Program-made: the position numbers and the translations under genes
Source of the DNA: Acidiferrobacteraceae bacterium
GTDB lineage: Bacteria; Pseudomonadota; Gammaproteobacteria; Acidiferrobacterales; SZUA-150
Assembly: GCA_003228915.1 (NCBI GenBank)
Contig: QIGL01000086.1
Location: forward strand, 33,255 to 97,254
DNA length: 64,000 bases
Direction of reading: 5' to 3'
Shown here: piece by piece, positions 19,360-29,959 of the stretch
Layout of the letters: every line of letters begins with the position of its first letter
Position numbering within the stretch: the first letter of the stretch is position 1
The notes under the pieces: generated by a model
What the model saw: only the letters and a program-made list of their open reading frames with translations
Told to the model about the DNA's origin: nothing
Databases searched by the model: none

Positions 19360-21438
19360 TTAGTTATTTCCGACCTGGGTTCCCTTAATATTAATACTTG
19401 AACCATTAATTTCGATACTATTAGCGTCAATAGTAAGATCGCCGCCAGTAGAAATTTCTATGGTACCGCCGCCCTGGCCAATAGTGATGGGCCCACCGCC
19501 CTGACCGGCAATAGTGATGTCCTTGGCGGCTTCAATACTGATATTTCCGGACTCGACAATAATTTCCATATCTTCATCTATCACTCGCACAGACATCGAC
19601 TGGCCCGTCTCGATAACCATGTCTTTGTCCGCCGACAATTCGATGTTTTCTTCATCAGCACTCATGCGAATATTTTTTTGTGCGGTCATGTCAATATTGG
19701 CGGCTGACTGGTACGTAATATCCTTGTTTTTAGTTAACAACTGGTAACGATTTTCAACTGTCACAATCTGATCATTACCTGTCTGTAATGTATATGAGTC
19801 GCCAGACTCAAAATTCATGGTTTTAGCCGCAAAAATTTCTGCCTCACCTTCTTCTGTCCGAAGCTGTACTTTATGGCCTTCACTATTTGCATCCAGGGAT
19901 AAAATATTTTTTTTATCTTTTGTAAATAAGTCTATTTTTTCCTGGTTCTGCATATCATCCATCAATAATTCATTGCCACCCCATGTGCGTATGATATTCT
20001 GACTATTATTGCCGCTTGTGACCGGGCTTGTTGTATCAGGATTAGGTACAGCACCAATAATGACTGGCCGGTCGACATCACCATTGACACCGGTAATCAG
20101 CACTTCTGTGCCAGCATGTAACGGAAAATGAAATCCATGCTGTTGTCCGGCATAGGGTTGACACATGCGAACCGGGTGCGACGCGCCTCCCTGCTGGGTA
20201 TCACCGAGATCAAATGGCAGGCGTAGTTTGTACCTGCCCTGCTCATCCACATAGGCATAGTCACCACCGGTGGTTTCAATTTTTGCAGAAAATACACCAT
20301 GAACTTTTGGGATGCGGCTTTCATCCACTGGCGGTCGGTAACGCATATCTGTCTTGATCATTAAAACCTGGTTGCTGTAGGTCTTGGGTGTAATTTTACC
20401 ACTTCGACCACCACCAAAAGCAAAAGCAGATGATTGATCGCCTTGATGGGTTACAGATAGTATTAAAAAATCGCCTTCCACATCGCCTTCAGGATTAACA
20501 ACCGATAACACATAGCCGGGTATCAGGCCACGGCAATCTGTTTCCGCTAATACCAGGTCACGCTGCCAGTCCATTGCCTCCTGTCTTCTTCGGACTACTT
20601 GATCTCCGTCTTCCTGGTTTTTATAATTTTCACCATAGCGATAATCCAGCCCGTGTGATGCGGTACCAGATTGTGAGCTCGCTTCTGCCAGCAAGGGTGA
20701 CTCAGGTGTTCGGTAATTATAATCCTTGAGCTTTACTCCGGCAGTTAAATACCTGCTGCTACGCTGGAGTTTTGAAATTGATTCTTCACCCTGAACATTT
20801 CCCGTTCCTGGTTTGTAAGTTAAGCTGTCATTTCCCGCAAGCTTGGGCGCACCATTACTATCGTCCCGGATAACCAGGACAACATTTTCTGTTTCATGGG
20901 CATAATGATAATAAATTCCCTCTCTTTCCATGAGCCTTGAGATAAAATTAAAATCTGTCTCATTGTACTGAATAACCATTTCCCGAATTGGATAATTTCC
21001 GGTCAACTCAAATTTATATTCTGAGCTGTTAATGCCACCATCCTTCAGGACTTGTTCAATGATTGCCTTAGCATCACGATTCAAAAAAACCCGGCACTGC
21101 CTGTTTATATCCAGGCTGTATAACGGCGATGTAAAAACAATTGAATATTCCTCGCTATCGTCTCCCACCAGCGGGCCCAGGTGGGTCGCCTCGGATATAA
21201 GGCCATGGATCTTGCGAGGCTCGCCATCCCAGTCTATTTCCAGTATCGCTTTTTGGTTTATTAATGTTGCTGGGTCAACTACATCTTTGATAGCCAGGCT
21301 CAACTCATATTCATAACTTTCAGAGATCGCTTCAGAGCCTTCAAACTTGATCACGCTCACCGCTGCCGCGAGATCTTTTATCTCCAGCGAATAGTGAGTG
21401 CTGTTGTTATGTCCTTCAAATGGTGATGTAGCTGCCAT
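19360..21438 (-). CDS. tssI: T6SS spike protein VgrG (TssI)
   Basis: gp27/gp5-like sequence, GEQHGFHFPLHAGTEVLITGVNGDVDRPVIIGAVPNP, C-terminal beta-helix repeats. Confidence 0.95.
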   Translation of the reverse strand: MAATSPFEGHNNSTHYSLEIKDLAAAVSVIKFEGSEAISESYEYELSLAIKDVVDPATLINQKAILEIDWDGEPRKIHGLISEATHLGPLVGDDSEEYSIVFTSPLYSLDINRQCRVFLNRDAKAIIEQVLKDGGINSSEYKFELTGNYPIREMVIQYNETDFNFISRLMEREGIYYHYAHETENVVLVIRDDSNGAPKLAGNDSLTYKPGTGNVQGEESISKLQRSSRYLTAGVKLKDYNYRTPESPLLAEASSQSGTASHGLDYRYGENYKNQEDGDQVVRRRQEAMDWQRDLVLAETDCRGLIPGYVLSVVNPEGDVEGDFLILSVTHQGDQSSAFAFGGGRSGKITPKTYSNQVLMIKTDMRYRPPVDESRIPKVHGVFSAKIETTGGDYAYVDEQGRYKLRLPFDLGDTQQGGASHPVRMCQPYAGQQHGFHFPLHAGTEVLITGVNGDVDRPVIIGAVPNPDTTSPVTSGNNSQNIIRTWGGNELLMDDMQNQEKIDLFTKDKKNILSLDANSEGHKVQLRTEEGEAEIFAAKTMNFESGDSYTLQTGNDQIVTVENRYQLLTKNKDITYQSAANIDMTAQKNIRMSADEENIELSADKDMVIETGQSMSVRVIDEDMEIIVESGNISIEAAKDITIAGQGGGPITIGQGGGTIEISTGGDLTIDANSIEINGSSINIKGTQVGNN

Positions 21439-21479
21439 AGTTTTCCTTAATTAATATTTCTTTCTATCTTTTTTTTAAA

Positions 21480-24368
21480 TTAAACTGTTGCTGAGGCTTG
21501 TTCTTCACTGCCAATCTCTGGTTTAGCGTCCCCTAACGGCTTGTTACTCAGCTCCAGGAAATCGCAAATCAACTCATTATGTTCATCGAGGCCAAGTCTC
21601 AGGATATCTGGCATATCATCGTCAAGCATATAATTTAGCAACGTGCGCGCCACATTAGGCAGTAGTTTCCTGTCAATAATCGCATCAATATGCCGTGCAC
21701 CTAATTCTGGTCGCTGGCATAGACCGGCAAGGTGTTTTAGCACTTCCGGCATGCACTGAAATTCTATTTTATGATTCAACAATAAACGTTCAGCTACCTT
21801 ATCAAGCTTTAATGCCGCTATTTGTTCCAGTGTACGACTATCCAGTGGCAGGAAAGGTATAACCTGCATGCGGGCAAGCAGGGCTTGCGGGAAAAAGTCC
21901 AGTAACTGGGGTTGAATTTCTGCTTCTATCTGGTCAATGCTAAGCGGCTTTTTATTTTCATCGGTTTTTTCGGTCTTGGTCGATTTCTTTTTCCCGGTTT
22001 TAGTCCTGGGCTTGGCTTTGCCTGGCTTGGTTATTGTCTCAGTCGCTTCTGCCGACTCTTCATTATCAGCAGCATCTTGATGTGCTTGCCAGGACTCCAT
22101 AATTTCATTTGCGGCCAGGTTGCTGGTCATTAGTATAACGGTATTGGAAAAATCAATTTCCCGGCCTTCACCATCGCGCATAAAACCACGATCAAAAACC
22201 TGGAAAAAGAGATTCATCACATCCGGGTGCGCCTTCTCGACTTCGTCCAGCAATACCACTGAATAAGGTCTTTGCCGTACCGCCTCGGTCAAAATACCGC
22301 CCTCGCCATAACCAACGTAACCCGGGGGTGAACCTTTCAACTGGGAAACAGTATGCGCCTCCTGGTATTCACTCATATTGATAGTTGTCAAAAATCTTTC
22401 ACCACCAAATAATATTTCTGCAATTGCGCGGGCAGTTTCAGTTTTACCGACACCGCTTGGACCCACTAGCAAAAAGACACCCATGGGCGCATCTTCTCGT
22501 GTCAGGCCAGCAGTCCTGGTGCGTAATGTTTTTCCAACTTTGGTAATTGCCTGGTCCTGGCCGACCACCCGGTCACCCAATATTTCTTCAAATTTTAGCA
22601 GGGTACTTGCCAGGTCATGAACCATGTTACCAACCGGTATTCCAGTCCAGTCAGAAATAACACTGGCAATGACATCGGCCGTTACTTCACTGTGAACCAA
22701 CACATCACTGCCCTGCGCTTGTTGAATTTCCTGGCGGGATTTTGTCAGAATTTCACGCATTTCATTTGCCAGTTTTTCTTTTTCGGCATCCAGCTGTTGA
22801 TCCGTCTCTTCTTTATCCAGGCCGTTCTCCAGTAATTGCTTGCGCTGTTCTTCCAGTTTTTTTACCAATGCAAGTTCAATCTGCCACTGGAGTTTTGTCT
22901 CGACAAGTTGTGCCTGTATTTTTTTCTTGTGGTCATTCAGGTCATTTATAATTTCCTTTTCGGGCTCGATACCTTGTGCTCGCTCCTCTTCAAGATGACC
23001 CAGGCGTCGTTCTATATGGGCCAACTCTGCCTCGGCGGTCTCAACTTCTACTGGCGGACTTGCCTGGCCCATTCGCACACGGGCAGCCGCAGTATCAATC
23101 AAATCAATTGCCTTATCTGGTAATTGCCTGCCTGTGATATAACGGTTGGAGAGATGGACAGCTGCTTTAATCGCATCATCAGTGATCAATACTTCATGGT
23201 GTCGCTGATAGTATGCCTTTAATCCCGATATCATAGTGATGGCGCTGTCTACATCTGGCTCCTCAACTTTGACCAGTTGAAATCGTCTGGCCAGGGCCGC
23301 ATCACGTTCAAAATATTGTTTATATTCAGACCAGGTGGTCGCGGCGATGGTGCGCAACTCGCCCCGTGCCAGTGCCGGCTTGAGTAAATTGGCGGCATCA
23401 CTACCGCCGGCATCACCACCAGCACCAATCAAGGTATGGGCCTCATCAATAAACAGGATAATAGGTGTTGTAGATGCCTTAACTTCATCAATGACCTGTT
23501 TTAACCGTTTTTCAAACTCGCCTTTAACCCCGGCACCGGCCTGCAGTAAACCAAGATCAAGTATATTTAAACCAACATTCTTGAGATTATCCGGGACCTG
23601 GCCCTCAACCATTCTTAAGGCCAGCCCTTCAACCAGGGCAGTTTTACCAACGCCCGGTTCGCCAACCAAAATAGGATTGTTCTTGCGGCGGCGACTCAAA
23701 ACATCAACCATTTGCCTGATTTCATTGTCGCGACCAAAGACTGGGTCAATTTCTCCAGAGGCAGCACGGGCGGTCACGTCTATTGTGAACTGGCCTAACG
23801 CACCGCCATCTTCACCTGCAGGAGTGTTTGCCATACCACTGGCGGTACCAGTCTGTTTTGAATCCTTGCTGGTTACGGGTTTACGCTGGCTCATATTTTC
23901 ACTGGAGCCTTCAACCAGCTGATTAAAATTATCTCTTAAGGCATCAAGTGATATTTCGTCAAGTAGCGAAAAGTGGTTGCCGGGCAATCTGGGCGCAAGT
24001 TCAATAAGGGCATCGAGCAGCGCGCCGGAGCGTATCTGTTCGTGGTTAAAATGCAAACTGGCATTTACCCAGGCCTGCTCAAACCAGTCAAGCACAAAGG
24101 GTGAAAAACTGGGTTTGCCAGTATTGCCGGCACGACAACTGGATAACTGTTGCAACATGCCCTGCCAAATAGCATCGGTGTCTACGTTAAACGCGCGAAA
24201 CAATCGCGCCATATCACCACTACCGTCCTCCAGGCACTTGATGACTACATGCTCAATTGTCACCTCGTAATGTGTTCGAGCCATTGCAAAACCAGCCGCA
24301 TCATCCAGCATGTCTGCGCAATGATCATTTAACCGTTCCAGTAATTTTTTAACTCTTTTTACGCTCAT
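21480..24368 (-). CDS. clpV: T6SS ATPase ClpV (TssH)
   Basis: Two AAA+ modules (GEPGVGKTA, GPSGVGKTE), ClpB-type middle domain, T6SS position. Confidence 0.95.
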   Translation of the reverse strand: MSVKRVKKLLERLNDHCADMLDDAAGFAMARTHYEVTIEHVVIKCLEDGSGDMARLFRAFNVDTDAIWQGMLQQLSSCRAGNTGKPSFSPFVLDWFEQAWVNASLHFNHEQIRSGALLDALIELAPRLPGNHFSLLDEISLDALRDNFNQLVEGSSENMSQRKPVTSKDSKQTGTASGMANTPAGEDGGALGQFTIDVTARAASGEIDPVFGRDNEIRQMVDVLSRRRKNNPILVGEPGVGKTALVEGLALRMVEGQVPDNLKNVGLNILDLGLLQAGAGVKGEFEKRLKQVIDEVKASTTPIILFIDEAHTLIGAGGDAGGSDAANLLKPALARGELRTIAATTWSEYKQYFERDAALARRFQLVKVEEPDVDSAITMISGLKAYYQRHHEVLITDDAIKAAVHLSNRYITGRQLPDKAIDLIDTAAARVRMGQASPPVEVETAEAELAHIERRLGHLEEERAQGIEPEKEIINDLNDHKKKIQAQLVETKLQWQIELALVKKLEEQRKQLLENGLDKEETDQQLDAEKEKLANEMREILTKSRQEIQQAQGSDVLVHSEVTADVIASVISDWTGIPVGNMVHDLASTLLKFEEILGDRVVGQDQAITKVGKTLRTRTAGLTREDAPMGVFLLVGPSGVGKTETARAIAEILFGGERFLTTINMSEYQEAHTVSQLKGSPPGYVGYGEGGILTEAVRQRPYSVVLLDEVEKAHPDVMNLFFQVFDRGFMRDGEGREIDFSNTVILMTSNLAANEIMESWQAHQDAADNEESAEATETITKPGKAKPRTKTGKKKSTKTEKTDENKKPLSIDQIEAEIQPQLLDFFPQALLARMQVIPFLPLDSRTLEQIAALKLDKVAERLLLNHKIEFQCMPEVLKHLAGLCQRPELGARHIDAIIDRKLLPNVARTLLNYMLDDDMPDILRLGLDEHNELICDFLELSNKPLGDAKPEIGSEEQASATV

Positions 24369-24447
24369 TGGTATATTCCGTTAAATAATATTTTTAATAT
24401 CCTGCATTGCAACTTGTAAGTACTTGATAAAATTTTTAGTTGGCTGT

Positions 24448-25491
24448 TTATGCTGCCTGTTTTTGCCCGGGAGCACCGTTTCTTTCATTTTTCTCGTGGT
24501 CGTCTTTGTTCTGAAATTCACCACCTGACACGTTGATTGGATATTCAGCACCGGCAGCTTCGCCCAACCAGCTACGCCAGCCAAGTCGTAACCCATCATC
24601 ACCCAGTGTCGGTGCGGTACCGGTTGTACCTGCTACCATGATGGTCATGTCATACTCTATAATATTGTCGAGATACTGATTCGTTAGTTTGTCCAGCATT
24701 TTTCCGTAGGCGTGAACTGGCAATAATCTTTGCGCTGTCGTATAGGAAACCGGGCCAACCGTTATATGCACCTTGCCACCCACATCCAGCACCTGGTCAC
24801 CGGTCACGGTATTGTCCCCGAGCACCATCGCCTGGCCGGCTTGATCTGTCTGGCCCAGGCCAATCGGTTTGCTTATCTGCACCCAGCGCGGCACATATTC
24901 CCTGACCTCGACCGGGGCACCAACCAATTCCCGGACCATGCCTGTCAGGCCAGTGGCGCTGCGAAAACGGCGGCCATATAAACCGGAAAAACGTAATGCT
25001 GATAACGATTTTGGTAAGTCATCGCGGCCAGATAACGCCGAAAAATATCGACGATACCTGGAGTCTGCCTGCTCCAGGTCAATTGCCGGCCGATATTTTT
25101 TCCATGCCAGGTACAGGAGTGCGTAGGTGCGATGACTATATATATCAAGGAATGCTCGCGTCGACTCGCCAGCAGCATCATTTCGCAAAACGGTCTGGAT
25201 GAAATAGTGGGGAACCGGTGCATCTACCCCATAAAGCCCCATAAAATTTAACTGGATATCGAGCCGACCATTTTCTTCGTTCCTGATAATGCGCTTGATA
25301 TCAGCAGCCGGGAATCCAATTTCACGAGCCGGGCGAAAGCGCGCCTTTTCTTCAAACGACTTGTCCCGTTTGCCGATTGCACCCCAGACACGCTCAAGTA
25401 TTCGCACGACCTGGAAAAAGTCGTAACCGGGCCCATTTTCTGCCAGGCGGCGAATTAAATCGGGGAGGCGTCGCCGAACGTCGGTTGCCAT
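24448..25491 (-). CDS. tssG: T6SS baseplate TssG
   Basis: GPGYDFFQVVRILERVWG...NFMGLYGVDAPVPHYF; overlaps tssF. Confidence 0.92.
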   Translation of the reverse strand: MATDVRRRLPDLIRRLAENGPGYDFFQVVRILERVWGAIGKRDKSFEEKARFRPAREIGFPAADIKRIIRNEENGRLDIQLNFMGLYGVDAPVPHYFIQTVLRNDAAGESTRAFLDIYSHRTYALLYLAWKKYRPAIDLEQADSRYRRYFSALSGRDDLPKSLSALRFSGLYGRRFRSATGLTGMVRELVGAPVEVREYVPRWVQISKPIGLGQTDQAGQAMVLGDNTVTGDQVLDVGGKVHITVGPVSYTTAQRLLPVHAYGKMLDKLTNQYLDNIIEYDMTIMVAGTTGTAPTLGDDGLRLGWRSWLGEAAGAEYPINVSGGEFQNKDDHEKNERNGAPGQKQAA

Positions 25492-27206
25492 ACGAACTCC
25501 TCGTTGCTTGGGTGGGTTTGGATGCGGGTACGAATAAAAGAATTTACATTTGCATAACTGGAAAAGAATTTATGCAAGATTGTGCCAAATAAATAACTAT
25601 CTGCAGTTGAGCCGTATGAATCATCATTCATACGAATAACCAGCTCCATGCCCCGCATGAGCGCGCCCCGTTTAATTAACTCTGCTGGTTTACAGGATAT
25701 AATTTCGAGACCGGCTATACGTCTTTGATTCGGCGTTTCTGCTGACCATTCATATAATGATAAAAGACGCCGGAAAGTATCTGTATCACTCAGCGACGCG
25801 TAATTCATTGCCATATGAGAAATTAACGCCCATTGAAAGGCTTCTCTATCCGGCGGTAATAACATGCGCGTTGGCCGCGTGATGTTGGCAAAACTGACGA
25901 AACCCGGAAAATCCGCACTCGGTGTATTGACACTGCCAATCTGCAGGTTGGCCCTGGGAATATGGCCGTTACTCGCAGTTATTTCACACGACAGGGTTTG
26001 TTCCTTGAATGACCCATCATCACTGACTGTTATATACGTTTCCGGACGACCTGAGCCCAAGACTCGACGGCTAGCATAAAAATACCTGCCTGTGAGATCG
26101 TGTTTGAATGAATACAGTGGATCATATTCAAACCGGTCACCGGTTTTACCATCAAGGCCTATAACCTCATCAATTGAATAAACTTCCGTGCCCTGTCTTG
26201 AATGAAAATCGGCTATCACCGGGTAATCGTAACGTTGCTGGGTTAAGCTAACTGGTTCAGAGGAGCGCTTGAATAAGTTAATTGCCGGGCAACAGTGGAG
26301 CTTAAACATATCCGCACTAACACTGACATCGCGGGGTAATATCTCGTCACTATAAACCTCAATTTCAAATTCGCGCAAGCGCTCTGGCCAGGCAACCTGA
26401 TCCAGGCCCAGCAAGGATAAAAACAGGTACTTCTCGCGAAAACTAAAATAGTCATGAAGCAAATGAAATCCTGAAAAACTTTGCCCGCTTAAAGGAATCA
26501 GCGACTCATCAGTACCCATGTGACTGGCAACTACCATTTCCTGGCCCCCGAGTCGGGAAGGTTGCCGGGTAGGCTCTTCTGGAAAACGTACCTGGACCAT
26601 GCGTGTACCGCCTACCAACGCTTTATAAAGTAACATTGCAACATTGGGGTCGGTATGGAGATAAATTTTTAATTGGCTAAGAGAAAGGGCATCTATTTTT
26701 ACGCCAGGATCAAGCTTGAAATGATATTTAAGTAACGTCCCGCCCGTGGCCGGCTCTTCTGCGGTTACTTTTTTAAGCCTGATTGGCTGAAGCTCAACCG
26801 GGTAAACGGTTCGAAAACGGCAGGTAACACTTTCCTGGATACCATTACTTGCTTTAGTAGAAACTGGTGTCGCTAATAAACCAGCGTGTTTTGGCAAAAC
26901 CTGGGTTTGCTGAAGCTGGCCCTGGCGAGGGTTAAATTCAACTATTGTTGTTGAAGGCATGGGCCGCAATAAATGTGGCCACATCAGGCTCAATAAGCCT
27001 TCGCTAACTTCCGGAATATCATCGTCAATGGTTTGGCGGATTTGGGCAGAAAGAAATGCCACTCCCTCCAGTAATCGCTCTACATAAGGATCACGATCCT
27101 TGATGGCATCAAGATTGAGCTGGCTTGCCTGCTCAGGATAGGCATGGGCAAATTCCTGGGCGGCCTCATGCAGTTGCCGCATTTCTGCGTCAAAATATTC
27201 ACGCAT
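25455..27206 (-). CDS. tssF: T6SS baseplate TssF
   Basis: REYFDAEMRQLHEAAQEFAHAYPEQA...DPYVERLLEGVAFLSAQIRQTIDDDIPE. Confidence 0.95.
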   Translation of the reverse strand: MREYFDAEMRQLHEAAQEFAHAYPEQASQLNLDAIKDRDPYVERLLEGVAFLSAQIRQTIDDDIPEVSEGLLSLMWPHLLRPMPSTTIVEFNPRQGQLQQTQVLPKHAGLLATPVSTKASNGIQESVTCRFRTVYPVELQPIRLKKVTAEEPATGGTLLKYHFKLDPGVKIDALSLSQLKIYLHTDPNVAMLLYKALVGGTRMVQVRFPEEPTRQPSRLGGQEMVVASHMGTDESLIPLSGQSFSGFHLLHDYFSFREKYLFLSLLGLDQVAWPERLREFEIEVYSDEILPRDVSVSADMFKLHCCPAINLFKRSSEPVSLTQQRYDYPVIADFHSRQGTEVYSIDEVIGLDGKTGDRFEYDPLYSFKHDLTGRYFYASRRVLGSGRPETYITVSDDGSFKEQTLSCEITASNGHIPRANLQIGSVNTPSADFPGFVSFANITRPTRMLLPPDREAFQWALISHMAMNYASLSDTDTFRRLLSLYEWSAETPNQRRIAGLEIISCKPAELIKRGALMRGMELVIRMNDDSYGSTADSYLFGTILHKFFSSYANVNSFIRTRIQTHPSNEEFVWQPTFGDASPI

Positions 27207-27630
27207 AACTAGACGCCTTTATCTTGCCTTGCGATACTCGTGCAGCACCGCCACTAACAAACATCGTTTGGTAGACAACTTTATGGCCATCCCAGGTACT
27301 GCCATTAATGTCCAGTCGAATCACAAAATCGGTTTCTTCTACGGGCATAACCGTTACCCTGACCCGTTTTAACCGGGGCTCATATTTCTCAACAGTTTTT
27401 TTGACTGAATCTACAAGATCGTTGATTGAATAGGGCATTTGCTGATAAACAGCCGTTAAGTCCGGCAGGCCATAATCAGGTAGATGTGTGAGCACGCCTT
27501 GTCTTGCATTAAACAACCGGACAAGGTGATCCTGGATGCTTCTGGATTGTGCATTGAGCTTATCTACAGAATCGACCGGACGGCCGTCCATAAACCGGAC
27601 ACTAAGCACATCAAACAGCGCAAACGACAT
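27199..27630 (-). CDS. tssE: T6SS baseplate TssE (gp25-like)
   Basis: Lysozyme-like gp25 pattern (SIQDHLVRLFNARQGVLTHLPDYGLPDL); overlaps tssF. Confidence 0.92.
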   Translation of the reverse strand: MSFALFDVLSVRFMDGRPVDSVDKLNAQSRSIQDHLVRLFNARQGVLTHLPDYGLPDLTAVYQQMPYSINDLVDSVKKTVEKYEPRLKRVRVTVMPVEETDFVIRLDINGSTWDGHKVVYQTMFVSGGAARVSQGKIKASSYA

Positions 27631-27701
27631 CGCAGTGTTTCTTCAGGGAAGATAGAATAAGCGCGCACCCTTGAGACAAGGGCACGCATTATCCATTCTT
27701 A

Positions 27702-28193
27702 TCAGCCGTCAGCCTTTTCGTTCCAGGAATCGCTATATTCCAGGCCGCCATCTTTATATATCCACTTAATGGTGGCATATCTCAGGCAAATTTCTTCCAG
27801 GTGCGGATAACGTTCTTTATCAATATCTTTCACGTTATGCATGATCGGGCTTACTGAAGTAACTTTGACATCTTCAAGCTCATGGGTGAAATATTCCATT
27901 TCACTACCGCTATCATTAATTTCATACCAGCTTATTGTAACTTTCTTCAATGTTTGTCCAGTACAACAAGCCTTGTACAAATAAGGTGAAGCCGAATCAA
28001 ACTTTTTCAGAATCTTCAGTGATTCATGCTTGCGTGTGCCAGTTAACGCGCCTGAATGCGGATCTGTTGGAATGCGTACTGAGTGATCAAACGATAAAAC
28101 TTCTACCGTGCCTTCACGGCCAGCGATCTGAACGCCGCCAGCAATCTCTGAATTCTGGTCATCGGTTAACTTCATATATGCGGGAATTGCCAT
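27702..28193 (-). CDS. hcp: T6SS tube protein Hcp (TssD)
   Basis: MAIPAYMKLT...GVQIAGREGTVEVLSFDHSV...TGTRKHESLKILKKFDSASPYLYKA. Confidence 0.95.
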   Translation of the reverse strand: MAIPAYMKLTDDQNSEIAGGVQIAGREGTVEVLSFDHSVRIPTDPHSGALTGTRKHESLKILKKFDSASPYLYKACCTGQTLKKVTISWYEINDSGSEMEYFTHELEDVKVTSVSPIMHNVKDIDKERYPHLEEICLRYATIKWIYKDGGLEYSDSWNEKADG

Positions 28194-28366
28194 GGTATAC
28201 CTCCATCAAAAAATTAAAATAAACTTAAAAACCCAGAAGTTGGGCTGTCCTTGCCGATCCAGGTCTAAACCCTTATCCGGCCTCACTTGCCTTCACTTGC
28301 TTCATTACTTCAAACTGTAAAAAATTAAAACGTAAACTATTGTTACCGGTTATTTTTGTCCTGGAA

Positions 28367-29893
28367 TTATTTTCCCTTAGGTAATTGCGCAACCAGGGAC
28401 AGGCTCACATCAATGCCTTCTATCTGGAAATGCGGCATTACCGCGAGGCCAACTTTGTAAAACCCCGGGTTTTCCGGGATCTCCTGCACAGATACATTCG
28501 CTTTACGCAATGGGCGTTTTGATATCAGCGCTGGATCAGGATCTTTCATTTCGGTAACCAGTGTTTGCGCCCAAACATTCAATTCTTCCTCAAGTGCTTG
28601 CCGCGGCTTATTGGAGCCAATATTTTCGCGTTGCAGTACTTTTAGATAATGGGCAATTTTGGATACCAGGAATATGTACGGTAAACGGGAATTAATACGA
28701 CTATTCGCCGTTGCTTCCTTGCTGTCATACTCGGTTGGTTTTTGTGCTGAGTTGGCAGAAAAGAAACAGGCATAATCACTATTCTTGTAATAACTCAACC
28801 CAGGTCAGCAAATTCAAATTCACGGGTTTCCGGCAGCAATACCTCAGTTGGAATCTTGGCTTGTTTGCCACGACCTACATCATAAGTATGAATCGGAAGA
28901 TTCTCTAATTTCCCGCCTGATTGCGGACCGCGAACCTGTACACACCAGCCGTTTTCCTTGTAGCTACGGGCCATGTTCGCGGCAAATGCAAAACTGGCAT
29001 TGCCCCACAGGTATTTTTCCGACGTTTCATCCCGTACCGTTTCTTCATAATTAAATTCACGTATGGGATTACTGTCTGTACCATAAGGCATGCGCAATAA
29101 AAAGCGTGGCGTCACCAGGCCAATATAACGGGCATCATCAGATTCGCGGAAGGATTTCCAACGCAGAAATTCTGACCTATCCATATAGTTGGTTAAATCA
29201 TGAACGCCAACAACCTCGGACATATCCTTTTTACCAAAGAAATTAGCGCCGACTGCCCCTAAAAACGGGCAATGGGCAGCAGCAGAAACCTTGGCGATTT
29301 CGCTCAACATGCCAATATCCCGGGGAGAATTATCAAACGAGAAGTTTGAAACCATTGATGTGATCGGCTCACCACCCGGGAGTGTCATATTCCTGAATAT
29401 AAACGTGTTTGAATAATCCCGCCTGTGTCGTATCAGGGGCTTCTTCAAAGTCGTCCTGAAGATCCTCTTTAGAGATGTCAAGCAACTCGATTTTGCAGTT
29501 TGACCTGAAATCAGTACGATCAACCAGGAATTTTAAACTGCGCCACGAAGATTCAATTTCTTGAAACTTTTCATGATGCATGACTTCATCAAGCTGCTTA
29601 CTAAGCGTATTGTCTATTTGGGAAATGAAAAGATCCAGCAGGTTTCGATCGATACGATCGACTGTAGTGCCAGACTTACCAACCATTTCCAGGAAAACAT
29701 TAATAGCTGCTGTCAGGCGTTCTTCATATGGCGCATCTGCCATTTTCTTGGCATCACTGAATGAATTAATCGCAATACTGGAGCTGAGCGGCTTAATATC
29801 GATTTTTTCGCATAAACGCTCATAGACACTGTCGCTGCTCTCTTTTGCAGCGACCGACTGCTTGGGTTTTGTTTTTGCGGTTGCTTTGGCCAT
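28367..29893 (-). pseudogene. tssC: T6SS sheath protein TssC (VipB), split over three ORFs by two frame breaks
   Basis: ORFs 29369..29893, 28795..29523, 28367..28798 are consecutive parts of TssC (ITFRSNCKIELLD..., GGEPITSMVSNFSFD..., SYYKNSDYACFFSANSAQKP...). Confidence 0.9.
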
Positions 29894-29959
29894 AATTTAC
29901 TTCCTCCTTCAAGCAGATACTGTTTTTACAGATCTGTGAATAAATGGTTTCGTTCTTTC

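Noticed and set aside
24381-24602. Minus ORF overlapping the end of tssG
   Set aside because: Out-of-frame overlap with the conserved tssG reading frame
29366-29395. Programmed +1 frameshift in tssC as primary explanation
   Set aside because: A second, different lesion in the same gene makes error/decay more likely; kept only as an alternative in the finding
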